Positions 37,548 to 46,604 of a stretch of DNA of 64,000 bases are shown here, in pieces. Numbering within the stretch: the first letter of the stretch is position 1; every line of letters begins with the position of its first letter. Under the pieces are notes generated by a model that worked only from the letters and a program-made list of their open reading frames with translations, did not search any database and was not told the origin of the DNA. Origin of the DNA: Enterobacter sp. 10-1 (GTDB lineage Bacteria; Pseudomonadota; Gammaproteobacteria; Enterobacterales; Enterobacteriaceae); assembly GCA_002270295.1 (NCBI GenBank), contig NISF01000001.1, forward strand, positions 620,001 to 684,000. Reading direction: 5' to 3'. The translations under genes and the position numbers were made by a program.

Positions 37548-38867
37548 ATGTCTGATAATACAACGTCCAGTATGCAGTCTTTGACCGATCGCTTTGTTGA
37601 GTTTTCCGCGCGTATCGCCAACCAGGTACACCTGCGTTCGCTGCGCGATGCGTTTGCCGGGGTGATGCCGATTTTCATTCTGGCAGGGCTGGCGGTACTG
37701 GTGAACAACGTGGTGTTTCCCTGGATACTGGAGGGCGACACGCTGGTGCGCTTTAAGGTATGGGGCGATGCGATTATCAACGGGACGTTGAATATCGCCG
37801 CGCTGCTGATTGCGCCGATGATCGCGTGGTCGCTGGCGCGTAACAAAAACTTCGCTAACCCGGTTTCGACCGTCGTCATCGCTATTTGCAGCTTTATTAT
37901 TATGATGCCGATGCAGGTGGATCTGGTGCCGGTTGGCGGGAAGGCGACGGTCAGCCTGACGTCGGTACTGACCTTCGCCAACATCGGCTCTACCGGCATT
38001 TTCGCCGGCGTGCTCATCGGCCTGGTGGCGACAGAAATCTTTATGCGCATCGCCGGAATCAAGCGCCTGACCATCAACCTTGGAGAGAACGTGCCGCCGG
38101 CGGTGGGCCAATCGTTTTCGTCGCTCATCCCGGCTATCCTGACGCTGTCGATGTTTGCGGCGCTGGCCGCCCTGCTGAATAACCTGCTGCACACCGATCT
38201 TATCCATCTGATCACCACGCTTATCCAGCAGCCGCTGCGATTGATTAATACCAGCCTGCCGGGGACTATTTTTATCTACAGCTTCGGCAACTTCCTGTTT
38301 ACGCTGGGTATTCACCAGTCGGTTGTGAACAGCGTGGTGCTGGAGCCGTTCCTGCTGATTAATACCAATGAGAATATGCTGGCCTACGCCAGCGGCCAGC
38401 CGATTCCGCATATTATTAACAATATTTTCGTGCCGACCTTCGGCATGGTGGGCGGTACCGGCAGCACCATCTCTCTGCTGATCGCCATCTTTCTCTTCTC
38501 GCGCCAGCAGGCCTCGAAGCAGGTGGCGCGCCTGGCTATTACCCCGGGGCTGTTCAATATCAACGAACCGGTGATTTTCGGCCTGCCGATCGTTTTCAAC
38601 GTGCCGCTGATGATCCCGTTCGTGCTGCTGCCCGCCATCGGCATCTTTTTCGCCTGGCTGTGCACCACGCTCGGGCTTATGTCGCGCTGCGTGGTGATGA
38701 TCCCGTGGACCACGCCGCCGGTGCTCAGCGCCTGGCTGGCGACGGCGGGGGACTGGCGGGCGGTGGTGGTGCAGTTGATAATCATCACCTTTGGTGTATT
38801 CTTCTACCTGCCATTCCTCAAAATATCTGAGAGAGTGGCGTTAAAAAACAATGGGATAAATGAATAA
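37548..38867 (+). CDS. PTS EIIC permease, lactose/cellobiose family
   Basis: A 439-residue membrane protein of the CelB/ChbC type with about ten helices and the substrate-side motif INEPVIFGLPIVFN (about residue 340). It would carry a beta-glucoside across the inner membrane while it is phosphorylated. No EIIA or EIIB gene lies nearby, so phosphate must come from components encoded elsewhere (for example a chitobiose/cellobiose system). It lies between the GH1 gene and the regulator and is part of their operon; the 112-base gap after GH1 shows no clear hairpin. Confidence 0.92.
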   Translation: MSDNTTSSMQSLTDRFVEFSARIANQVHLRSLRDAFAGVMPIFILAGLAVLVNNVVFPWILEGDTLVRFKVWGDAIINGTLNIAALLIAPMIAWSLARNKNFANPVSTVVIAICSFIIMMPMQVDLVPVGGKATVSLTSVLTFANIGSTGIFAGVLIGLVATEIFMRIAGIKRLTINLGENVPPAVGQSFSSLIPAILTLSMFAALAALLNNLLHTDLIHLITTLIQQPLRLINTSLPGTIFIYSFGNFLFTLGIHQSVVNSVVLEPFLLINTNENMLAYASGQPIPHIINNIFVPTFGMVGGTGSTISLLIAIFLFSRQQASKQVARLAITPGLFNINEPVIFGLPIVFNVPLMIPFVLLPAIGIFFAWLCTTLGLMSRCVVMIPWTTPPVLSAWLATAGDWRAVVVQLIIITFGVFFYLPFLKISERVALKNNGINE

Positions 38868-38879
38868 TAAGGAAGGGCG

Positions 38880-39593
38880 ATGGCGGCGAAGTATCTTTTG
38901 ATCGCGCGGGAAATTAAAAAGCGGATTATCAGCCAGCAGTACCCCGCCAGCATGCCATTACCCGACCAGTTTGCGCTGGCGGCGGAGTTTAACACCAGCA
39001 GGATGACCATCCAGCAGGCGATGCGCCAGCTTATTGTTGAAGGATTGATTTATACCCGCAAGGGGCAGGGCACCTTCGTGCGTAAAAACTTTCTTCAGCT
39101 TTCGCAGTGGGATCTTCCGGGAAGCGACTATTTTGGCGCCACCAAAACCTGGGCCCATCTGGGGGCGGTTAGCAGCAAGGTGGTGCGCTTCGAGCTGCGC
39201 TTTCCCAGCGAGAAGGAGCAGACTTCGCTGCTGATTAATGCCGATTCGCCGGTTTATGACTTCGTGCGCCTGCGGCTGCTCAATGACGAGCCGATGTCGC
39301 TGGACGCCACGGTGATGCCGGTGAATCTGGTACCCGGCCTGAATAAAAGCCACCTCGAAAGCTCCGTATTCCAGTATGTTGAGACGCTTGGGCTGAAGAT
39401 AATGGGGTCGTACCGCGTGGTGCGCGCCATTAAGCCCGGCGAGCTCGAACAGCAGCACCTGGTATGCGAAGCCGGCGATCCGGTGCTGGAAGTTGAGCAG
39501 GTTATCTACCTGGAGGACGGTACGCCGCTGGAGTACGCCCACTGTCACTACCGCTACGATCACGGCGGCATCGTTATCGTTAACAACGGCTGA
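38880..39593 (+). CDS. GntR-family (HutC/UTRA) transcriptional regulator
   Basis: A 237-residue regulator with an N-terminal winged helix (about residues 8-68; recognition helix TSRMTIQQAMRQL) and a C-terminal UTRA ligand domain (about 90-232). Family members often sense phosphosugars and repress their own operon. It starts 12 bases after the EIIC stop, with GGAAGG as ribosome site. The paired ATGACTAGTCAT sites before the first gene of the operon are the probable operators, giving autoregulation. Confidence 0.92.
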   Translation: MAAKYLLIAREIKKRIISQQYPASMPLPDQFALAAEFNTSRMTIQQAMRQLIVEGLIYTRKGQGTFVRKNFLQLSQWDLPGSDYFGATKTWAHLGAVSSKVVRFELRFPSEKEQTSLLINADSPVYDFVRLRLLNDEPMSLDATVMPVNLVPGLNKSHLESSVFQYVETLGLKIMGSYRVVRAIKPGELEQQHLVCEAGDPVLEVEQVIYLEDGTPLEYAHCHYRYDHGGIVIVNNG

Positions 39594-39609
39594 CGTCAGG
39601 CGAAAAGAA

Positions 39610-39639
39610 AAGGGCGAGGTTTTCACCTCGCCCTTTTTT
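39610..39639. terminator. Bidirectional intrinsic terminator
   Basis: AAGGGCGAGGT (39610-39620) pairs perfectly with ACCTCGCCCTT (39625-39635) around a 4-base loop. A T-run follows on the plus strand and an interrupted one (CTTTTCTTTTCG) on the minus strand, so it can end both the GntR operon and the convergent ldtB. Confidence 0.93.
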
Positions 39640-39656
39640 GTGCATGGCGCTCAGGA

Positions 39657-40577
39657 TCAGTTCAGACGAACCGGCATACCGGAACGGTTCTGCACCGCCT
39701 GCTCAACCACGCTCTGATCGACGTCGGACTGGCCGGTAACGGCCTGTACGGATTTGTTCAGCGTAATCGGGACGATTTCACCGCCCTGGAACTGGGCTTC
39801 AGTGGTCGACAGCGGGTTATGGACTTCAACGTAACGGCTGCCGTCCGGCTCGCTGGTGGCTTTCACCGGCTCATCGATAAATTCGACGCGGGTGCCGACC
39901 GGCACATTCTCAAACAGGAATTTGATATCGTCGTTACGCAGACGGACGCAGCCGTGGCTTACGCGCAGGCCGATACCGAAGTTGGCGTTGGTACCGTGGA
40001 TCGCGTACAGACGACCGATATACAGCGCGTACAGGCCCATCGGGTTATCAGGGCCGGCCGGCACCACGGCCGGCAGCGGGTTACCGGCTGCGATGTATTC
40101 GGCGTGCATTTTCGCCGTCGGCGTCCAGGTCGGGCCGGCTTTCTTGCGCTCAACCTTGGTCACCCAGTTGATCGGCGTATCTTTGCCGAGCTGGCCGATA
40201 CCAATCGGCAGCACGATCACGGTGTTAGTGCCTTTCGGGTAGTAGTAAAGACGCATTTCCGCGCTGTTGATGACGATACCTTCATGCACGGTGTCCGGCA
40301 GAATCAGCTGCTGCGGGATATTCAGCACGGTGCCGCCTTTCGGCAGATAGGTATCCACGCCCGGGTTCGCTTCCAGCATGTTGGACAGACCCATCTGATA
40401 TTTGGCGGCGAAATATTCCAGCGGCTGTTTGTTGTCGTCCGGAACCGTAACAACCTGGTTCTGGCCAATCAGTCGGCTACCGTCAGTCGGCAGGGGATAG
40501 GTTACCGCGGATGCGGTATTGCAAAAGCCCACGATGGCGAAGGCTGCCGCAAGGAGTGTCGATAATTTCATATTCAT
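39657..40577 (-). CDS. ldtB: L,D-transpeptidase LdtB (YbiS)
   Basis: A 306-residue periplasmic enzyme that attaches the Braun lipoprotein to peptidoglycan. It has a signal peptide (cut after TASA, about residue 24), a LysM-like segment ([19 protein letters not shown]) and a YkuD catalytic domain with HGTN and the active-site Cys in SHGCVRLRN. The start at 40577 (MNMKLSTLL) gives the same length as the E. coli protein; neighbouring ATG codons at 40580 and 40571 are alternatives. Confidence 0.96.
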   Translation of the reverse strand: MNMKLSTLLAAAFAIVGFCNTASAVTYPLPTDGSRLIGQNQVVTVPDDNKQPLEYFAAKYQMGLSNMLEANPGVDTYLPKGGTVLNIPQQLILPDTVHEGIVINSAEMRLYYYPKGTNTVIVLPIGIGQLGKDTPINWVTKVERKKAGPTWTPTAKMHAEYIAAGNPLPAVVPAGPDNPMGLYALYIGRLYAIHGTNANFGIGLRVSHGCVRLRNDDIKFLFENVPVGTRVEFIDEPVKATSEPDGSRYVEVHNPLSTTEAQFQGGEIVPITLNKSVQAVTGQSDVDQSVVEQAVQNRSGMPVRLN

Positions 40578-40946
40578 CATGTCGTGTGCGATGTTAAAGC
40601 CACACAGGCCTTTGTTTGATTTTTCAGGGAGTAGATGGGAGCGCATTATATGTGCATTCCCGCCAACAGGGAAATGAGATGTGTACGAAATCACACTTTT
40701 TTGCCGGTTGTTTCAACTGTCGTCCTTTGGCTGCTCAGGCTGCGTCGTCGGAGGGGCGATCGCACGGCATACCTGGTGCCGCCGGGCCGCCGCTGAGGCC
40801 TGCCGGACGCCGCCGGCTGAGGTCAAAAGGCGCCGAACGCGGCGCCAGCGGTAAGGGAATTCACCGCAGACCGTGAAAAGAGATGGTTTTGCTGGCATAA
40901 TGTCCGATGTGTCACACTTCTCATTCTCTTTTTTCAGGATAACCCC
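40578..40946 (+). promoter_or_regulatory. ldtB-ybiT intergenic region with extended -10 promoter
   Basis: This 369-bp gap holds the divergent promoters of ldtB and ybiT but no convincing gene. Toward ybiT, TGGCATAAT at 40893-40901 is an extended -10 box; no good -35 is seen. Between about 40740 and 40850 the DNA is very GC-rich with several small inverted repeats, such as GGCGCC (40829-40834) with GGCGCC (40841-40846). Confidence 0.55.
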
Positions 40947-42542
40947 GTGCTAGTATCCAGCAACGTCACCATGCAGTTTGGCAGTAAGCCGCTGTTCGAA
41001 AACATTTCCGTCAAATTTGGCGGCGGCAACCGTTACGGCCTGATTGGCGCCAACGGTAGCGGTAAATCTACCTTTATGAAGATCCTCGGCAACGACCTGG
41101 AGCCAACGCTGGGCAACGTCTCCCTCGATCCGAACGAGCGTATCGGTAAGCTGCGTCAGGATCAGTTTGCGTTCGAAGAGTTCACCGTGCTGGATACGGT
41201 CATCATGGGCCACGGCGAGCTGTGGGAAGTGAAGCAGGAGCGCGATCGCATCTACGGCCTGGCGGAAATGAGCGAAGCCGACGGCTATAAGGTGGCGGAT
41301 CTGGAAGTGACCTACGGCGAGATGGACGGCTACTCCGCCGAAGCCCGCGCCGGCGAGCTGCTGCTCGGCGTCGGCATCCCGGTTGAACAGCATTACGGCC
41401 CGATGAGCGAAGTCGCTCCCGGCTGGAAGCTGCGCGTACTGTTAGCCCAGGCGCTGTTCTCCAACCCGGATATCCTGCTGCTCGACGAACCGACGAACAA
41501 CCTCGACATCGATACCATTCGCTGGCTGGAGCAGACGCTTAACGAACGTGACAGCACCATGATCATCATTTCGCACGACCGTCATTTCCTCAACATGGTG
41601 TGTACCCACATGGCGGATCTCGACTACGGTGAACTGCGCGTGTATGCCGGTAACTACGACGAATACATGACCGCGGCCACCCAGGCCCGCGAGCGTCTGC
41701 TGTCTGATAACGCCAAGAAAAAAGCGCAGATTGCCGACCTGCAATCCTTCGTCAGCCGCTTTAGCGCCAACGCCTCTAAATCACGTCAGGCGACTTCTCG
41801 CGCCCGTCAGATTGATAAAATCAAGCTCGATGAAGTGAAGGCCTCCAGCCGTCAGAACCCGTTCATCCGCTTCGAGCAGGACAAGAAGCTGTTCCGTAAC
41901 GCGCTGGCTGTCGAAGAGCTGGCGAAAGGTTTTGATAACGGCCCGCTGTTTAAAAAATTCAATCTGCTGCTGGAAGTGGGCGAGAAGATTGCCATTCTGG
42001 GTGCCAACGGCGTGGGTAAAACCACCATGCTGAAAACCCTGGTGGGTGAACTGACGCCGGATAACGGTAGCGTTAAATGGTCTGAGAATGCGCAGATTGG
42101 CTACTACGCGCAGGATCACGCCGAAGACTTCGATAACGATCTGAGCGTGTTCGACTGGATGAGCCAGTGGAAGCAGGATGGTGACGATGAGCAGGTTGTG
42201 CGCAGCTTCCTCGGCCGCCTGCTGTTCAGCCAGGACGATATCAAAAAGCCGGCAAAAGTGCTGTCAGGTGGCGAAAAGGGCCGCATGCTGTTCGGTAAGC
42301 TGATGATGCAGAAACCCAACATTTTGGTGATGGACGAACCGACCAACCACCTGGATATGGAATCTATCGAATCGCTCAACATGGCGCTGGAGATGTATCA
42401 GGGCACCCTGATTTTCGTCTCCCACGACCGCGAGTTCGTCAGCTCGCTGGCCACCCGGGTGATTGAAATTACGCCGGAGCGCGTCGTCGACTTTAGCGGT
42501 AATTACGAAGATTATCTGCGCAGCAAAGGCATCGACGGCTAA
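40947..42542 (+). CDS. ybiT: ABC-F family ATPase YbiT
   Basis: A 531-residue soluble protein with two ATP-binding domains: Walker [10 protein letters not shown] (about residue 36) and GANGVGKTT (about 355), and Walker [13 protein letters not shown] and [12 protein letters not shown], joined by the linker typical of ABC-F translation factors (about 235-320). Members bind the ribosome E site and relieve particular stalls. The start is GTG at 40947, giving [12 protein letters not shown] as in E. coli, with AGGAT upstream. Confidence 0.96.
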   Translation: MLVSSNVTMQFGSKPLFENISVKFGGGNRYGLIGANGSGKSTFMKILGNDLEPTLGNVSLDPNERIGKLRQDQFAFEEFTVLDTVIMGHGELWEVKQERDRIYGLAEMSEADGYKVADLEVTYGEMDGYSAEARAGELLLGVGIPVEQHYGPMSEVAPGWKLRVLLAQALFSNPDILLLDEPTNNLDIDTIRWLEQTLNERDSTMIIISHDRHFLNMVCTHMADLDYGELRVYAGNYDEYMTAATQARERLLSDNAKKKAQIADLQSFVSRFSANASKSRQATSRARQIDKIKLDEVKASSRQNPFIRFEQDKKLFRNALAVEELAKGFDNGPLFKKFNLLLEVGEKIAILGANGVGKTTMLKTLVGELTPDNGSVKWSENAQIGYYAQDHAEDFDNDLSVFDWMSQWKQDGDDEQVVRSFLGRLLFSQDDIKKPAKVLSGGEKGRMLFGKLMMQKPNILVMDEPTNHLDMESIESLNMALEMYQGTLIFVSHDREFVSSLATRVIEITPERVVDFSGNYEDYLRSKGIDG

Positions 42543-42581
42543 CCGTCTGCCGTCCCGGCGCTGCCGGGAGTGAAACAGAAG

Positions 42582-42613
42582 CCCCGGCCAGCCTCGCGCG
42601 ACCGGGGTTTTTT
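42582..42613 (+). terminator. Intrinsic terminator after ybiT
   Basis: CCCCGG (42582-42587) pairs with CCGGGG (42602-42607), then six T residues. An additional small hairpin (CCCGGCG-CTGCCGGG, 42554-42568) lies just before it. It lies 39 bases after the stop and ends eight bases before the convergent GH31 gene stop. Confidence 0.8.
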
Positions 42614-42620
42614 ATTGCCC

Positions 42621-44987
42621 TTAGTCCAGCAGCCACTCGCCGACGTCTTTACCATTCACCGACAGCCGGCGCTTTTCACCGGCGGGGAGCGTTATCTTCA
42701 GCGCCTTCCACGCCGGGCGGTAGCGGCCGCGCGCGTTCACCTGCAGGCTGATGGCGCTGGCGCTGCAGGTCATTTCCCACCCCAGCCACAGCGCGTTGCC
42801 CTGCCGATAGCCCCAGCTCTCGCCGTCGTCTTCAAAGAGCAGGCCGCTTGTCGAGCCTGCTCCCTTCAGCGGAAACAGCTTCAGCTCGCGGCTATCGTCT
42901 TTTTTGGCGTCGACGTGGACGATCCTTTCGCTGACCGGCAGACCCGCCCCGGCGCGCACCATCAGCGGCAGTTTTTCCAGCGGCGCATCGAGCGTTATCC
43001 ATTGGCCGCCGGCGAACCACTCCCCGCTATAAAAGTCGTACCAGCCGGACTCGTTTTCCGGCAGCCACGTCGGGCGCTGGCGCTGGCCGGGCTCCACGAC
43101 GCTGGCGACGAGGAGATCGCGGCCGAGCAGGAAGTCGTCGCACTCCTCGAAGGTCTGCGGGTCATGCTGGTGATCGAGGAAGGTCGGGCGCAGCATCGGC
43201 TCATCGTCAGCGTGCGCCTGCCACAGCAGGGTGTAGAGGTAGGGCAGCAGGCGATAGCGCAGCTCAATCGCGCCGCGAATCGCCGGCAGGACCGCCGGAT
43301 ACATCCACGCCTCGTTAACCGTCCGATCGTCGTTCCATGAGTGGATCGTGAAGCGCGGATGCATCACCCCGTTCTGCACCCAGCGGACGAACAGTTCGGC
43401 ATCCGGCTTATCGCCGGAGAAGCCGCCGACGTCGTGACCGACGTTATAGAGGCCGGAGAGGCTCATCCCCAGCCCCATGCGGGTGTTGTAGCGCAGGGTA
43501 TCCCAGCTGGTGCGGTTATCGCCGCTCCAGGTTTGCACGTAGCGCTGCATCCCGGCGCAGCCGGAGCGCGAGATCAGGTACGGGCGTTTCTCCGGGGCGA
43601 AGCGCTGCTGGGCCTCCAGCGACGCGCGCATCATCAGCAGCGGCATCACCGGACGGATATGCTTGATGGCAATCTCCTGGCCAAAACCGTGGCAGCGCGC
43701 CTCGCCGTCCCAGACTTCAAATTCATTATTGTCGTTCCACGTCGAATCAATCCCCATCTCCAGCAGCTGAGCGGTGACCCCCTCCTGCCACCAGGCGACG
43801 GTTTGCGGGTTGGTGAAGTCGAGGTGGGAACCTTCGTCATCCCAGAAGCTGGAGCGCTCCGGGGATTCGCTTTCGGAGTCCTGAATAAACAGCCCGCGCT
43901 CCGCCACCTCGCTATAGCGCGGGTGATCCTGCAGCAGGCAGGGCTTGATGTTGGCCGCCAGCTTGATGCCCGCGTCGTGGAAGCGCTGGCTCATCACCTT
44001 CGGCTGCGGAACCTTGTCGTAATTCCAGTTAAAGACGTAGCGCTTACCGCCGATCGAGGTATAGCCGGAGGAGAGCTGGAACGAGTCGCACGGAATGGCG
44101 TGCTCTTCGCAAAGGCGGATAAAGTTCATCAGCTGGTTTTGCGCATCCGGCGCATCGGTGTAGTGCATCGTCGAGCCGCTGTAGCCCAGGCTCCACTTCG
44201 GCCCGAACAGCGTTTTTCCGGTCAGGCGGACAAAGGCTTTGGTGACGTCCAGCACGCGTTTGCCGGTAAACATGTAGTAATCAATATCTCCCGCCTCGGC
44301 CTGCCAGCGGCGATAGGCGGTGTGATAGTTGTCGATTTCGTTGCCCAGATCCAGCCAGCAGCTGCTGAGGTTATCGTAGAACAGGCCGTAGCTAATATCG
44401 CCGCGCTGGGTGATGGTGAAGGGGATGTGCTTATACAGCGGATCGGTGCTGACGGCGTTATAGCCCATCGCATCCAGGTTGCGCATCTCGTAGCGATTCC
44501 CGTTGCGCAGCAGGTTGCCCGCCTTCTCGCCAAGACCGTAGAAGCGTTCATCTTGACGTCGGCTCTGGTAGTGCGCGACGCCATCGCCGTGCGCGTTCAC
44601 CAGATAGGCGCTGGTCGGGCGGTCGTTGGCCAGCGGTTGCCATTCTCCGGCATCGTCGCGGTAGCTCCACTCCAGCCACAGCGGCTGGTGGACGGTGACG
44701 CGCAGCCGTTCGGTGGCGACCGTCAGGGTCTCCTGCTGCTGCTCCAGGCTCCAGGCGGGAAGGGTAAAGCCGCTGACGTCGTCGCGGCTGCGTCCCTCCC
44801 AGGGGACGTCCTGCTGCGGAGCGATGCTCCAGGTACGATCCAGCGCCAGCTCCCCTCTGCGCTTAAGCAGGACGCGGAACAGGTTTTCTTCCAGTACGTA
44901 CAGGCACAGGGTGTGCTGCCCGTCGACCGCCAGCTCTACGTGGTGGGCCAGCTGCTGTTGCAATTTCCAGTGTTTCAACGTTTTCAT
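42621..44987 (-). CDS. GH31 family alpha-glycosidase
   Basis: A 788-residue family 31 enzyme: N-terminal beta-sandwich (about residues 1-240), catalytic TIM barrel (about 250-600) and C-terminal beta domains. The nucleophile is Asp419 (WNDNNEFE) and the acid/base Asp490 (WSGDNRTSW), 71 residues apart as in known hydrolases. It has no signal peptide and should act in the cytoplasm on an imported alpha-glycoside. The ATG at 44987 is chosen (GAGTGGA site); a GTG at 44999 is possible. It follows the MFS gene closely, so both are one operon. Confidence 0.92.
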   Translation of the reverse strand: MKTLKHWKLQQQLAHHVELAVDGQHTLCLYVLEENLFRVLLKRRGELALDRTWSIAPQQDVPWEGRSRDDVSGFTLPAWSLEQQQETLTVATERLRVTVHQPLWLEWSYRDDAGEWQPLANDRPTSAYLVNAHGDGVAHYQSRRQDERFYGLGEKAGNLLRNGNRYEMRNLDAMGYNAVSTDPLYKHIPFTITQRGDISYGLFYDNLSSCWLDLGNEIDNYHTAYRRWQAEAGDIDYYMFTGKRVLDVTKAFVRLTGKTLFGPKWSLGYSGSTMHYTDAPDAQNQLMNFIRLCEEHAIPCDSFQLSSGYTSIGGKRYVFNWNYDKVPQPKVMSQRFHDAGIKLAANIKPCLLQDHPRYSEVAERGLFIQDSESESPERSSFWDDEGSHLDFTNPQTVAWWQEGVTAQLLEMGIDSTWNDNNEFEVWDGEARCHGFGQEIAIKHIRPVMPLLMMRASLEAQQRFAPEKRPYLISRSGCAGMQRYVQTWSGDNRTSWDTLRYNTRMGLGMSLSGLYNVGHDVGGFSGDKPDAELFVRWVQNGVMHPRFTIHSWNDDRTVNEAWMYPAVLPAIRGAIELRYRLLPYLYTLLWQAHADDEPMLRPTFLDHQHDPQTFEECDDFLLGRDLLVASVVEPGQRQRPTWLPENESGWYDFYSGEWFAGGQWITLDAPLEKLPLMVRAGAGLPVSERIVHVDAKKDDSRELKLFPLKGAGSTSGLLFEDDGESWGYRQGNALWLGWEMTCSASAISLQVNARGRYRPAWKALKITLPAGEKRRLSVNGKDVGEWLLD

Positions 44988-45001
44988 TTTTACATCCACT
45001 C

Positions 45002-46303
45002 TCAGGCGCGCTTGGCGCGACGTTCAGCAATAAAAGCCACCAGGAAAACCGCGCCAATCAGGTCAAAGAAGCCCATGGCGACGAATAGCGGGTTGAAGCC
45101 AATCTTGTCGGCGGTCACCCCGATTAATAGGGAGAACAGGAAGCTGGCGATCCAGGCCGCGGAGCCGCGCATGCCGTTGACGGTCGCCATCTGGCCCTTA
45201 TCGAACGACTCCACCACCAGCGCGCTCAGCATGCAGGAGATAATCTGGTGGCCGAAGCCGCCGATGGAGATCAGGATGATGGTGATGTAGGGGTCGCGGG
45301 TAATGGCGACGAGGGCCAGAGAAATCATCAGGAAAGCGCCGGTCAGCGAGCTTGCTACCACGGAATTAACCCGTGAACAGCCGAACCAGCGGGTGTACAG
45401 TTTGGTCAGATAGCCGCTGACCACGCTGCCGAGATCGGCGGCGAGGAACGGCAGCCAGGCGAACATGGCAATTTGCTTCAGGTCCATGCCGTGCTCTTTG
45501 GCGAGGTACAGCGGCACCCAAAAGCTCAGGACCGCCCAGGCGGGCTCCGCCATAAAGGCCGGGATCGCAATACCGTAGAAACGCTTATTTTTCGACACGG
45601 TTTTCAGCGCGGTAAAGAACGGCAGCTTCACCGCCGGCGGCTCGTTGTCCTGACGAATGAACTCCAGCTCGGTCTTGCTCAGATTCGGATGCTTCTCCGG
45701 ATTGTTGTAAAACACCCACCACAGGATCACCCACAGCAGCGCCAGCACCCCGGTGAACATAAACGCGCCCTGCCAGCCGAAAGAGGCGTGGGCAAAATAG
45801 ATGATCGGCGGCGCCAGCATCGCGCCGACGGAGAAGCCGACGCCGGCCCAGCCGGCGGCAATTGGGCGTTCAGATTTTGGAAACCATTCGCCGATGGTTT
45901 TGGCGTTGGCCGGGGTTGCGGCGGCTTCTGCTCCGCCCATGAAAAAACGCAGGATCGCCAGATGCAGCCAGCTGCCGGCACCGGCGTGGGCGATACAGGC
46001 CACGGCCCACAGGGTGGCGCAGATCATAAAGCCGAGCTTCAGGCCAATAACGTCAATAAGCCAGCCGCAGAGTGGCTGGAAGAGGGTGTAGGCCAGCTGA
46101 AAAGCGCCGACGATCCATGAATACTGCTCGGTGGTTATGCCCAGCGTCACCTTCAGCTCGGGGGCGATAATGCCTAAGGAGTTGCGGGTAATGTAGTTAA
46201 CGGTGACGCCGAGTAAGAACAGGGTCAGCATCCACCAGCGTAGGTTTTTGACTACGCGGCGCGATTTACTGACCGCCATATCGTTGTTGAGGCCTTGGCT
46301 CAT
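45002..46303 (-). CDS. MFS transporter, anion:cation symporter (ExuT/GudP-like) family
   Basis: A 433-residue carrier with 12 predicted helices and the family signatures NYITRNSLGIIAPELK (helix 1), RFFMGGAEAAATPANAKTIGEWFPKSERP (given here by its ends; about residues 115-143) and GMRGSAAWIASF. ACS-family members import hexuronates, sugar acids and similar anions with protons. Paired with the GH31 gene 14 bases downstream, it probably brings in an alpha-glycoside carrying an acidic group, or a related sugar; this is inference. Confidence 0.9.
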   Translation of the reverse strand: MSQGLNNDMAVSKSRRVVKNLRWWMLTLFLLGVTVNYITRNSLGIIAPELKVTLGITTEQYSWIVGAFQLAYTLFQPLCGWLIDVIGLKLGFMICATLWAVACIAHAGAGSWLHLAILRFFMGGAEAAATPANAKTIGEWFPKSERPIAAGWAGVGFSVGAMLAPPIIYFAHASFGWQGAFMFTGVLALLWVILWWVFYNNPEKHPNLSKTELEFIRQDNEPPAVKLPFFTALKTVSKNKRFYGIAIPAFMAEPAWAVLSFWVPLYLAKEHGMDLKQIAMFAWLPFLAADLGSVVSGYLTKLYTRWFGCSRVNSVVASSLTGAFLMISLALVAITRDPYITIILISIGGFGHQIISCMLSALVVESFDKGQMATVNGMRGSAAWIASFLFSLLIGVTADKIGFNPLFVAMGFFDLIGAVFLVAFIAERRAKRA

Positions 46304-46604
46304 AGAACTCTCCACAAGAATTTTGTAGGGGGAAATGACCGATGCTCAGTCCCTGAGTTGTCATACCTGTTTTATTAACGCTATGAATATTATTGTTTTA
46401 TTTATCTGGTTTTCCGTATAACTAGTATGGAAGTTATCGGACCAATTCAGGTTAAGATAGAAAATGAGCGGCCAATAGTCTTATTTATGCAACTTTTTTC
46501 ATGAGATGAGGAAAAGCTCACGACAGATAGCGAATCTGGCTTGATAAACTGCTTTTTAGCGCCATGAAAATTCTTTCATTTGCAAGATGGAGCTGGATCA
46601 CAAA
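46304..46604. promoter_or_regulatory. Divergent promoter region, MFS-GH31 operon and lacI-type gene
   Basis: A 301-bp AT-rich gap with no gene. It contains the inverted repeat CTCAG-TCC-CTGAG at 46345-46357, about 40 bases before the MFS gene, an imperfect pair CCGTATAAC/GTTATCGG between about 46415 and 46442, and the regulator-linked dyad at 46573. No CRP box is evident. Confidence 0.5.
46573..46586 (+). promoter_or_regulatory. Degenerate copy of the CTTTC-N4-GAAAG dyad before the lacI-type gene
   Basis: CTTTCATTTGCAAG matches CTTTCATTCGAAAG (the ybiU site) at 12 of 14 positions. It lies 18 bases upstream of the preferred start codon of the LacI-type regulator, where binding would repress that gene itself. 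The assignment rests on similarity to the three better copies. Confidence 0.5.

Noticed and set aside
42621-44987. The GH31 enzyme as an alpha-1,4-glucan lyase
   Set aside because: Lyases of this family lack the usual acid/base Asp; here the Asp490 motif GDN is intact, so a hydrolase is the better call.
43341-45290. A 649-codon open frame on the plus strand opposite the GH31 and MFS genes
   Set aside because: It is antisense to two genes with complete family motifs, its translation is low in complexity (many Ala, Gly, Arg, His, Gln) and has no recognisable domain. Long antisense frames are expected in GC-rich coding DNA.
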